A stretch of 41,102 bases of DNA from Stenotrophomonas sp. MMGLT7 (GTDB lineage: Bacteria; Pseudomonadota; Gammaproteobacteria; Xanthomonadales; Xanthomonadaceae), in NCBI RefSeq assembly GCF_021168555.1, contig NZ_JAJOZS010000020.1:1-41102 (forward strand), given 5' to 3'. The position numbers and the translations under genes are program-made. Under the pieces are notes generated by a model. That model made no database searches. It worked only from the letters and a program-made list of their open reading frames with translations, and was not told the DNA's origin. Positions 17,126 through 26,506 of the stretch are shown in pieces. Position 1 is the first letter of the stretch. Every line of letters begins with the position of its first letter.

Positions 17126-17620
17126 ATGAAAATCAACAAGCAAGCCGCCTACGCACTCGTGCTGGCCGTGGGTACCGTCGTTGCCGTGACCGGCTGCAAG
17201 AAGAAGGAAGAAGCCGTCCCGGCGACCGAGACCGCGGCGACCACCGCCCCGGCCCCGATGAGCGAGGCGCCGGCGACCGCCCCGACCACCGCAGCGGTGA
17301 CCGTGTCCAGCGTGAGCGTGGGCAACACCGCCGCGGCCGACAGGAGCGTGGCGCCGGTGGCGCTGCTCAAGCCCACCGACAAGATCATCGTCTCGGTCAG
17401 GACCGACGGAGCCGCCAGCAACGCCGAGATCGGCGCCAAGCTGACCTACCAGGACGGCCAGGTGGCCGGCGAGCAGCGCGCGTCGCTGAACACCGGCGGT
17501 GCCGAGGTCACCAATATCGAGTTCACCAACGCCAACGCCTGGCCGGCCGGCAAGTACCGCGCGGAAGTGACCGTGAACGGCCAGCCTGCCGGTACCGCGC
17601 AGGAATTCGAGGTGAGGTGA
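17126..17620 (+). CDS. Lipoprotein of unknown function
   Basis: This 164-aa protein has an N-terminal signal with a lipobox (VTGC) at C24, so it should be lipid-anchored; the following KKKEE does not match the Asp+2 inner-membrane retention signal, so the outer membrane is likely. Residues 30-65 are an Ala/Thr/Pro-rich linker. The C-terminal ~90 residues (IIVSVRTDGAASNAEIGAKL through GKYRAEVTVNGQPAG) look like a small beta-sandwich domain. A ribosome site GGAG is at 17114-17117. It ends with a strong terminator 50 nt downstream, so it probably forms the end of a short unit with the LysM gene. Function is unknown. Confidence 0.8.
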   Translation: MKINKQAAYALVLAVGTVVAVTGCKKKEEAVPATETAATTAPAPMSEAPATAPTTAAVTVSSVSVGNTAAADRSVAPVALLKPTDKIIVSVRTDGAASNAEIGAKLTYQDGQVAGEQRASLNTGGAEVTNIEFTNANAWPAGKYRAEVTVNGQPAGTAQEFEVR

Positions 17621-17669
17621 TCCATCGTCCATCGGGCCGACTCTCTCCCGGCCCGGGACCTACACCTTC

Positions 17670-17696
17670 GGGCGCAGCGCAGGCTGCGCCCTTTTT
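17670..17696 (+). terminator. Intrinsic terminator
   Basis: A perfect 9-bp stem (GGGCGCAGC / GCTGCGCCC) with a 4-nt loop is followed by TTTTT. It ends the lipoprotein transcript before the icd gene. Confidence 0.9.
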
Positions 17697-20211
<2,515 letters not shown>

Positions 20212-20866
20212 GAGCGGCTGACAGAACCAGGGCCGTCGTCCCCGCGGCTTTCTACGGCCGCATGGCTGGTCAGGCGGGGAACCGGCGGCTCCCACCCACG
20301 AACTAAGGGCACCGGATGGGTCAGCCATGACCAGCCACGGCCAGCCGTTCGACCGTAGTAAAGCGCTCGGCTGTGACGGAGCGCTTCGCGCTTCGGCTGC
20401 CGAAAGGCATTTCCCGCCTTCGCGCACTGCTGGCGGGGAAGTTTCCTGGCTGGCCAGCGAGGGCTTGCGGCCGAGGCCTTGCGACCCCGCTGGCAACAGC
20501 GGGACCCGGGCCGTGGACCGCCATCCGTGGGCTTGTCGTCCCCGCCCTGGCGGGAACCCAGTGCCTGTGCCTTGAAAGGTGGGGCTACCGGAAGACTGCG
20601 TAGCTGATCGATTTCACTGTGCAAGTCGCTGGGTCCCCGCCTGTGCGGGGACGATGCTTTCGGTTCTTCCGAACGTGGGCCACGTCACTTCAGCCGACGA
20701 CTGTCCGATCCCGCGTTTTCTCCGGACAGCAGTGCGTCTTGGCGGATACGACGAATCTTGTTGGCCGCTCCAAGTCCCACCCCGGGGCCGTGCCACGCGG
20801 CCCTCCGGGTTTGCCGGGCGGCCGGAGGAAACCTCAGGCCGCTGCGTTTCCGGCAAGGTGGCGGCC
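20212..20866. other. 655-bp repeat-rich intergenic region
   Basis: No gene is supported. It contains fragments of dispersed repeats: a GTCGTCCCCGC-type palindromic pair (20537-20653), a similar broken unit near 20234-20290, and stretches with short inverted repeats near 20340-20480 and 20775-20850. Open frames exist on both strands (for example 20208-20624 minus), but they cross the repeats, lack ribosome sites and have the composition of shadow frames. Confidence 0.6.
20537..20653. repeat. Inverted repeat pair (CGTCCCCGCC...GGCGGGAACCCAG type)
   Basis: The left arm, about 20537-20562 (CGTCCCCGCC then GCGGGAACCCAG), is an imperfect reverse complement of the right arm, about 20628-20653 (GCTGGGTCCCCGCC then GCGGGGACGA). 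About 65 nt lie between. Each arm can itself form a hairpin. This is a REP-doublet arrangement of a family different from the GTAG-headed one. Confidence 0.65.
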
Positions 20867-21088
20867 TCAGCGGAACGGCGACAGCGCGGTCATGCTGCGG
20901 ATCAGCCGTGCATGCAAATCCCGCCGCGTGGCGGCCGGGTCGGCCCCCGTGGCCGGATTGCGTTCCGTTGCCTGCGCCGCGTCTTCCGCGGCGCCTTCGT
21001 GCGGCGGCGCCGGCTCGGCCAACGACTGCGCCAGTTCCACGTTGGCGACGTGTCCATGGTGGAACAGCAGGTCGCGATGGATCTTCAT
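20867..21088 (-). CDS. Small protein of unknown function (73 aa), divergent to LysR regulator
   Basis: The frame begins ATG at 21088 with an excellent ribosome site, GGAGG at 21096-21100, 7 nt upstream. The product starts MKIHRDLLFHHGHVANVELA, then has an acidic/Ala-rich middle (about 24-50) and an Arg-rich end (RRDLHARLIRSMTALSPFR). There is no signal peptide or membrane segment. I do not recognise a family. It faces away from the LysR-type gene, and the 93-nt gap between them carries two copies of the same dyad, so this is a likely target of that regulator. It is short enough to have been missed by automatic annotation. The main doubt is whether it is translated to a stable protein. Confidence 0.7.
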   Translation of the reverse strand: MKIHRDLLFHHGHVANVELAQSLAEPAPPHEGAAEDAAQATERNPATGADPAATRRDLHARLIRSMTALSPFR

Positions 21089-21101
21089 GGCAATGCCTCC
21101 A

Positions 21102-21118
21102 CTTGAGTGGTGGTCAAG
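21102..21118. promoter_or_regulatory. Dyad CTTGA-N7-TCAAG, putative LysR operator 1
   Basis: CTTGA (21102-21106) and TCAAG (21114-21118) are perfect inverted repeats. The site contains the T-N11-A core expected of LysR-type regulators. It lies just upstream of the ribosome site of the minus-strand small gene and overlaps a possible minus-strand -10 (TATCTT, complement of 21116-21121), with TTTTTG 17 nt further upstream. Confidence 0.65.
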
Positions 21119-21165
21119 ATAGAGGCACGCTGACAAGGCAAAAAGCGACGATTCTGCAACCAGGA

Positions 21166-21182
21166 CTTGAAGGAGATTCAAG
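21166..21182. promoter_or_regulatory. Dyad CTTGA-N7-TCAAG, putative LysR operator 2
   Basis: These are the same half-sites and spacer length as operator 1, centred 64 nt away (about six helical turns). This copy covers the ribosome site of the LysR gene and reaches its GTG start codon, which would suit autorepression. Confidence 0.65.
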
Positions 21183-22138
21183 TGTCCCGTCCCCCGCTGC
21201 ACGCCCTGCAAGGCTTCGCCGCCGCCGTGCGCTTCGGCACCCTGTCGCGCGCGGCGGCCTCGCTGCACCTGACCGTCAGCGCACTCAGCCACCAGATGCG
21301 CACCCTGGAGACGCGGCTGGGATACCGCCTGCTGGAGCGCCACGCACGCGGCGTGAGCCCGACGCCCGAGGGCCGCGTGTTGCTGGACCGCGTCGCCCCG
21401 CACCTGGATGCCATCGCCCAGGCGATGCAGCCGTTCGCGGCGCGGCGCGACGACGTGCTGACGATCAGCATCACCCCGTCGATGGCCTCGGCCTGGCTGG
21501 TGCCGCGCCTGCCCAGCTTCCTGGCCGCGCATCCGACGCTGGAGCTGAACATGCTGTCCAGCGAACGGCTGGTCGACTTCGAGCGCCAGCTGCAGGTCGA
21601 TGCTGCCCTGCGCGTGGGCACCGGGCAGTGGCCGGGCCTGAGCGCCGAGCCGCTGCTGGACGAATGGCTGGTGCCGATGGCCAGTCCCGCGCTGATCGCG
21701 CGCATGCGCCGGCAGGGCGTGCGCAGGCTCGCCGACTGGCCGCTGCTGGGCGATCCGGACGGCGAGTGGGAACGCTGGTTCGAACTGGCCGGCGAGCCGC
21801 CGGCCAGTCGCTACGTGGCCTCGTTCGACGATTCCGAGGCCCACCACCGCGCCGCGCTGGACGGGGTGGGCGTCGCGCTGGGACGGGTGACGCGCGCGCG
21901 GCTGCTGCTCGATTCCGGCCAGCTCGTCGTGTTGTCGCCGCACCGGCTGAAGACAGCCTGGTCGCACTACCTGGTCCATCCGCCGCGCAGCGCCGGCCAC
22001 CGCGGATTCCTGGCCTTCCGCCAGTGGCTGTTCGCGCAGGCGGCCGAGCACGCGCGCCAGGCCGAGCCGGCCACCGCGTCCATGCCGTCCCGGCGCGGCC
22101 GCCGCGGTCGACACGGGCCGCGCACGGACCCTGGGTAA
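21182..22138 (+). CDS. LysR-type transcriptional regulator (GcvA-like)
   Basis: This 318-aa DNA-binding regulator has an N-terminal winged helix-turn-helix (about residues 4-62: LHALQGFAAAVRFGTLSRAA through LLERHARGVSPTPEGR) and a LysR effector-binding domain (about 88-290). The closest general type is the GcvA/AmpR group. The last ~25 residues are Arg-rich (SRRGRRGRHGPR) beyond the domain. The GTG at 21182 is preferred: AAGGAG is 6 nt upstream, whereas the in-frame TTG at 21167 would lie before that site. It is divergent from a 73-aa gene and shares with it two identical dyads, so autoregulation and control of the small gene are likely. The effector is unknown. Confidence 0.85.
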   Translation: MSRPPLHALQGFAAAVRFGTLSRAAASLHLTVSALSHQMRTLETRLGYRLLERHARGVSPTPEGRVLLDRVAPHLDAIAQAMQPFAARRDDVLTISITPSMASAWLVPRLPSFLAAHPTLELNMLSSERLVDFERQLQVDAALRVGTGQWPGLSAEPLLDEWLVPMASPALIARMRRQGVRRLADWPLLGDPDGEWERWFELAGEPPASRYVASFDDSEAHHRAALDGVGVALGRVTRARLLLDSGQLVVLSPHRLKTAWSHYLVHPPRSAGHRGFLAFRQWLFAQAAEHARQAEPATASMPSRRGRRGRHGPRTDPG

Positions 22139-22141
22139 GAT
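22136..22141 (+). promoter_or_regulatory. -10-like TAAGAT, probable leaderless aceK start
   Basis: TAAGAT overlaps the TAA stop of the LysR gene and ends 6 nt before the aceK ATG. There is no Shine-Dalgarno sequence before the ATG. No good -35 is visible. Confidence 0.45.
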
Positions 22142-22147
22142 GCCGCC

Positions 22148-23860
22148 ATGAGCGGAACCGCCGAAGCCATCGCCCATCTGGTCCGCGACGCGTTCGAGGA
22201 CTACCACGCGCGCTTTGCCGAGATCACCCGGCGCGCGCGGCTGCGCTTCGAGAGCGGCGACTGGAACGCGGCGCGGGCCGATGCGGTCGAGCGCATCGAG
22301 CTGTACGACCAGTGCATCGGCGAATGCCTGCTGCGGTTGCAGGCGGTGCTGCTAGACCGCGCCCACGACCGCGCGCTGTGGGCCGAAGTGCGCACCCAGT
22401 TCGAACGGCTGCTGGCCGGGCTGATCGACCAGGAGCTGTACAAGACCTTCTACAACACCCTGTCGCGGCGGCTGTTCGACACCCGCGGCGTCGACCCGGC
22501 GGTGGAGTTCGTCGCGCTCGACATCGAGCCCACCGACGCCATCACCCATCCGGTGGCGCGCCACAGCTACGCGGTGTCCACCCTGCGTCCCACCGACACC
22601 TTCATGCGCGTGCTCGGCGACTACCGCTTCGGCGTGCCGTATTCCAACCAGCTGCGCTGCGCGGCCAACGTCGCGGTGCGGCTGCAGGACGACCTGGCGC
22701 ACTGGGGCGAGCAGCCGGTGCGGGCGATCGAGCTGCTGGAGACGGTGTTCTACCGCGAGCGCCGCGCCTACCTGGTCGGCCGCGTGTTCGGCGAGGAGCG
22801 CTTCTCGCCCTGCGTGATCGCCCTGGTCAACGACGGCGACGGCCTGCGGGTGGAGGCGGTGCTGACCCGCCGCGCCAGCGTGGCGCAGCTGTTCGGCATC
22901 GCCCGCAGCTACTTCCATGCCGACCTGGCCACCGTCGGCGACGCGGTGGTGTTCCTGCGCGGGCTGCTGCCGCACAAGCCCATCGACGAGCTGTACACGG
23001 TGCTCGGGCGCGCCAAGCAGGGCAAGACCGAGCGCTTCCGCACCTTCTTCCGCCACTTCCAGGCGCAGCCGGACGAGCAGCTGGTGCTGGCCGAGGGCAC
23101 CCCCGGCATGGTCATGGCGGTGTTCACCCTGCCCAGCTATCCGCTGGTGTTCAAGGTCATCCGCGACCGCTTCGCCTATCCGAAGATGATGAGCCGCGAG
23201 GACGTGGAGGCCAAGTACGAACTGGTGTTCCACCTGGACCGCGTCGGCCGCCTGCTCGACGCCCAGCCCTATCGCGCGCTGCGCTTCCCGCGCTCGCGAT
23301 TCTCGCCCGAGCTGCTGCGCGAGCTGCAGCGGACCTGCGGCAACGGCATGGTGGCCGACGGCGACGACCTGATCATCTCGCTGTGCTACGTGCAGCGGCG
23401 CCTGCGCCCGCTCAACCTGTACCTGCGCGAGCAGGCGCCCGAGCCATCGCGCGAGGCCGCGCTGGACTATGCGCAGGCGATCAAGGACATGGCGCGCAAC
23501 AACATCTTCCCCGGCGACATGCTGCTGAAGAACTTCGGCGTGTCGCGGCACGGGCGGGTGGTGTTCTACGACTACGACGAACTGTGCCTGGTCACCGACT
23601 GCAACTTCCGCGACTGGCCCAAGCCGGTGGGCTACGAGCAGCAGATCGCGCCCGAGCCGTGGTTCCACGTCGGCGCGCACGACGCCTTCCCCGAACGCTT
23701 CATCGCCTTCATGGGCCTGCCGGCGGCGCAACGCGAGGCGGTGCGCGCCGCCCACGGCGAACTGTTCGACCCGCAGTGGTGGCGCGACCTGCAGGCACGG
23801 CTGGCGGCCGGCGACTACCCGGACACGCCGCCGTACGCCGAATCGCTGAAACTGGCCTGA
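22148..23860 (+). CDS. aceK: Isocitrate dehydrogenase kinase/phosphatase
   Basis: AceK adds phosphate to, and removes it from, dimeric isocitrate dehydrogenase, controlling flow into the glyoxylate shunt. The 570-aa length is normal. Key residues fall at the E. coli numbers I recall: ATP-binding K336 (in LVFKVIRD), D371, catalytic D457 (in NNIFPGD), N462 and D475 (in VVFYDYDEL). Both activities therefore look intact. The neighbouring isocitrate dehydrogenase is the monomeric type, which is not the known substrate, so a dimeric icd may exist elsewhere. aceA and aceB are not in this window. A REP doublet follows the stop. Confidence 0.95.
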   Translation: MSGTAEAIAHLVRDAFEDYHARFAEITRRARLRFESGDWNAARADAVERIELYDQCIGECLLRLQAVLLDRAHDRALWAEVRTQFERLLAGLIDQELYKTFYNTLSRRLFDTRGVDPAVEFVALDIEPTDAITHPVARHSYAVSTLRPTDTFMRVLGDYRFGVPYSNQLRCAANVAVRLQDDLAHWGEQPVRAIELLETVFYRERRAYLVGRVFGEERFSPCVIALVNDGDGLRVEAVLTRRASVAQLFGIARSYFHADLATVGDAVVFLRGLLPHKPIDELYTVLGRAKQGKTERFRTFFRHFQAQPDEQLVLAEGTPGMVMAVFTLPSYPLVFKVIRDRFAYPKMMSREDVEAKYELVFHLDRVGRLLDAQPYRALRFPRSRFSPELLRELQRTCGNGMVADGDDLIISLCYVQRRLRPLNLYLREQAPEPSREAALDYAQAIKDMARNNIFPGDMLLKNFGVSRHGRVVFYDYDELCLVTDCNFRDWPKPVGYEQQIAPEPWFHVGAHDAFPERFIAFMGLPAAQREAVRAAHGELFDPQWWRDLQARLAAGDYPDTPPYAESLKLA

Positions 23861-23921
23861 GAACTCGATGTGGACGGGAAGCGTCGACCGGTCGCGGCGG
23901 CGCATCGGCACGGCGGCGCCT

Positions 23922-23990
23922 GCAGGAGCGACTTCAGTCGCGATGGGGCCTTGCCGGGAAAGCTCCAGCGCGACTGAGGTCGCTCCCTAC
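23922..23990. repeat. REP doublet (REPIN), copy 4
   Basis: This 69-nt imperfect palindrome starts GCAGGAGCGACTTCAGTCGC, and its right arm has diverged slightly (GCGACTGAGGTCGCTCCCTAC). It lies 61 nt after the aceK stop and before the promoter of the next gene. Confidence 0.88.
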
Positions 23991-24036
23991 GGTTCTTCGC
24001 TCCTTGGAAGACGTTGGCCAGGCCTGCATGCGCTTG

Positions 24037-24065
24037 TTGCCTGGATCGGCTCGGCGCGGTCTAAT
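24037..24065 (+). promoter_or_regulatory. Sigma-70-like promoter for the TonB-domain gene
   Basis: TTGCCT (24037-24042), 17 nt, then TCTAAT (24060-24065). The predicted start, near 24072, is about 25 nt before the ATG. This is one of the few canonical -35/-10 pairs I can see here. Confidence 0.55.
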
Positions 24066-24095
24066 CGGCGCACATCGACGACTATGGAGTGGTGA

Positions 24096-24980
24096 ATGAT
24101 GCGTGGCAGGAAGGCTTTGCAATGGATGACGCTGCTGCTGGCCGGCTTCGCCGGCCTCGCCTCCGCGGCCGCGGTCGGGCCCGGCGCGGTGCGCAAGCAG
24201 GTCGAGAGCAGCATGCTGCTGCGCGGCAGCATCGACCTGGACCGTACCGGATCGGTGACGGAGGTGGCGCTGGAGCAGGAGGACAAGCTGCCGCAGGGCG
24301 TGGTCGATTTCGTACGCGGCTCGGTCGCGCAATGGAAGTTCGAGCCGGTCGTGCGCGACGGCAAGCCGGTGCTGGCGCGTGCGCCGGTGAGCCTGCGCGT
24401 TGTGGCCAAGAAGCGGGACGACGGCAACTACCAGGTCGCGATCCGGCATGCCGATTTCTCCGTTCCCGCAAAGGACGAAGACGGCGAGTCGGTGACGAGC
24501 AAGTCGATGAATCCGCCGCGCTATCCGGAGGCGGCGTACCGCAGCGGCTTCAAGGGAACGGTCTACCTCATCCTGAAGGTCGGCCGCGACGGCCGTGTCG
24601 AGGATGTCGTCGCCGAACAGGTCAATCTCAGGGTGATCGCCAGCGAGAACCAGATGCGGATCGGCCGCGACCTGCTGGCCAGGGCCTCGGTGGCCGCGGC
24701 GAGACGGTGGAGCTTCGTTCCGCCCGTGCGCGGGGATGCAGCCAACGAGCCGTACTGGACGGTGCGGGTGCCGGTGAACTACGCGTTCCACGGCGACCCG
24801 GAGTCGGATGCCTACGGCAAATGGAGCGCCTACGTGCCCGGCCCGCGCCAGCCGGTGCCGTGGCGGGCGCAGCAGGACGCGCCGGGCTTCTCGCCTGACA
24901 CGCTGGCGCAGGCAGGCGGCGTCTACATGGCCGGCGCGGGCAACGGCCCGCGCCTGCTGACGCCGCTCGATGGCGGCTGA
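24096..24980 (+). CDS. Periplasmic protein with TonB C-terminal domain
   Basis: This 294-aa protein has a cleavable signal peptide (residues 1 to about 25, ASAAA). A clear TonB C-terminal domain spans about 138-235 (MNPPRYPEAAYRSGFKG, VYLILKVGRDGRVEDV, ARRWSFVPP). The first half (about 38-105) looks like a decayed copy of the same fold (GSVTEVALEQ, VAQWKFEPV). Unlike a classic TonB it lacks the N-terminal anchor helix and the Pro-rich linker. It is therefore probably a soluble periplasmic protein rather than an energy transducer. A ribosome site GGAGTGG (24086-24092) precedes the ATG. The FosA-type gene starts 12 nt after the stop and may be co-transcribed. Confidence 0.8.
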   Translation: MMRGRKALQWMTLLLAGFAGLASAAAVGPGAVRKQVESSMLLRGSIDLDRTGSVTEVALEQEDKLPQGVVDFVRGSVAQWKFEPVVRDGKPVLARAPVSLRVVAKKRDDGNYQVAIRHADFSVPAKDEDGESVTSKSMNPPRYPEAAYRSGFKGTVYLILKVGRDGRVEDVVAEQVNLRVIASENQMRIGRDLLARASVAAARRWSFVPPVRGDAANEPYWTVRVPVNYAFHGDPESDAYGKWSAYVPGPRQPVPWRAQQDAPGFSPDTLAQAGGVYMAGAGNGPRLLTPLDGG

Positions 24981-24992
24981 GCCGTCCTGGCG

Positions 24993-25406
24993 GTGATCCG
25001 CGGCTTCAACCACCTCACCCTGTCGGTCGCGGACCTGGGGCGCGCCGTCGGCTTCTACCGCAACCTGCTGGGGATGCGGCTGGCCGCGGACTGGACGAAT
25101 GGCGCCTACCTGCAGGCGGGCGACCTGTGGCTGTGCCTGTCCGCGCTGCGTACAGGCGAGGTGGCGCCGGCGGGCGGCTACACGCACTACGCCTTCTCGG
25201 TGGCGGCGGAAGACTTCGACGCCCTGGTCGCGAAGCTGCGCCGGCACGGCGTGCGGGCGTGGCAGGACAACCGCAGCGAGGGCGATTCGTTCTACTTCCT
25301 CGATCCGGACGGGCACCGGCTGGAACTGCATGTCGGCGACCTGGCGGCGCGGCTGGCGCACTGCCGCCGTCATCCCTACGCCGGGATGCGCCTGGCCGAG
25401 GACTGA
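24993..25406 (+). CDS. fosA: FosA-type glutathione transferase (VOC fold)
   Basis: This 137-aa enzyme closely resembles chromosomal FosA, which opens the epoxide of fosfomycin with glutathione using Mn2+ and K+. Metal ligands H7, H65 (GYTHYAF) and E111 (HRLEL) are present, as are Y40, the K+ loop NRSEGDS (93-99) and R120. The position of the substrate-binding lysine (K90 in Pseudomonas FosA, after Trp) is glutamine here ([10 protein letters not shown]91), which may weaken fosfomycin activity or shift the substrate. The start is GTG at 24993, giving the standard N-terminus (xxxGxNHLTL). It follows the TonB-domain gene closely and converges with the phosphodiesterase-type gene 31 nt away. Confidence 0.85.
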   Translation: MIRGFNHLTLSVADLGRAVGFYRNLLGMRLAADWTNGAYLQAGDLWLCLSALRTGEVAPAGGYTHYAFSVAAEDFDALVAKLRRHGVRAWQDNRSEGDSFYFLDPDGHRLELHVGDLAARLAHCRRHPYAGMRLAED

Positions 25407-25437
25407 GCGCCGGCGCTGCGCACCCCGGCGCAGCGGC

Positions 25438-26454
25438 TCAGTCCAGCGGCCGCGAGCGGGCGGCCGGCGCGCTGCCGGTGGCCGGGTCGTAGGCGGGATT
25501 GGCCGGGTCCGGGCTGCCGGGCACCGGCACGGGCGGCTGCGGCAGCGCGCTCTCGCGCCAGGCGCGGTAGAGCAGGTCGCGCAGCAGCGCGGCGCCCTCG
25601 CCGGCGGTGAGGTAGACCAGTTCGCGCGCCTGGCGGTTGTCGGCGTCGGCGAAGGCGCCGGCCTTGTCCAGCTGGTAGACCTGCTCGACCCGTGCGGTGC
25701 CGCGGTCGAGCTGGGCGAGGATGATCTCGAACACGTCGCCGTCCTGGTGTGCCGGGACGGCCGGCAGGCGCGGGGCGAGGTCGGCCTCGGACAGCGCGAT
25801 CAGCTCGACGTACTCGCTCTCCATCCGGCCGTGGACCTTCGGGTCGCGGGTGTAGCCGTGCGGGTTGGGACCCTGCCAGCCGTCGTGGTGGATGGTGTCG
25901 TGCATGGGCTGGGCGCCGTCGGCGATGTAGTGGGAGAACCACGCCGCGTAGAACGCGCAGGTCTGCTCGAGCGCCGCGGTGTCCTCGCCGGCGGCGTGCG
26001 CGCGGCGGATCTGGCGCATGCCCGCGACCAGGCGGCCGTAGCCCTCCATCGCCGCGTAGGGAAGGGTGCCGGTCCAACGCACGTTCATCAGCCGCGCAAG
26101 CTCCGGGTCGCTGGCCGCGATGCGCTGCTGTTCCTCGCGCAGCGCCAGGATGAAGGCATGGCGCGAGCGCGGCGGCTGCCGCATGAAGGCGAACTGCTCG
26201 CGGAACCAGCCGTGGTTGGGATCTTCCTCGATCTTCAGGAACGGCTCGGTCTCGTTGCGCCAGCCGTCCGGGATGCTGGCCGAGGCGGCGATGTAGTCGG
26301 CCTGGCGCTGCAGGAAGACGGGGCCGTCGGCGGGCAGGGCATCGACCGCGGCGCGGGCGATCACCGCATGGCCGCGGCCGCCCCAGGCCTGGGCGTGGTC
26401 GGGCGCGGCGGCCAGCAGGCAGGCCAGCGCGATCCCCAGCGTGTACTTCTTCAT
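25438..26454 (-). CDS. Secreted S1/P1 nuclease / zinc phospholipase C-fold enzyme
   Basis: This 338-aa enzyme has a signal peptide ending at A23, so W24 becomes the mature N-terminus (WGGRGH), as in S1/P1 nucleases, where the terminal Trp binds zinc. Other expected zinc ligands are H29, D63, H81, H175, D179 and H185 (SHYIADGAQPMH), H208 and E212 (KVHGRMESE). The H175-to-H208 spacing of 33 matches P1 nuclease as I recall it. The last ligand is Glu, as in bacterial phospholipase C, rather than Asp. It should hydrolyse phosphate esters (nucleic acids or phospholipids) in the periplasm or outside. The C-terminal ~40 residues are Pro-rich and disordered. It lies 52 nt downstream of a TonB-dependent receptor on the same strand, so uptake and hydrolysis may be coupled. 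GGGAG is its ribosome site. Confidence 0.8.
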   Translation of the reverse strand: MKKYTLGIALACLLAAAPDHAQAWGGRGHAVIARAAVDALPADGPVFLQRQADYIAASASIPDGWRNETEPFLKIEEDPNHGWFREQFAFMRQPPRSRHAFILALREEQQRIAASDPELARLMNVRWTGTLPYAAMEGYGRLVAGMRQIRRAHAAGEDTAALEQTCAFYAAWFSHYIADGAQPMHDTIHHDGWQGPNPHGYTRDPKVHGRMESEYVELIALSEADLAPRLPAVPAHQDGDVFEIILAQLDRGTARVEQVYQLDKAGAFADADNRQARELVYLTAGEGAALLRDLLYRAWRESALPQPPVPVPGSPDPANPAYDPATGSAPAARSRPLD

Positions 26455-26506
26455 CGTGTGCTCCCGGGTGAGGATGCCGGCCGGTGCTCGCCACCGGCGC
26501 GGATCG

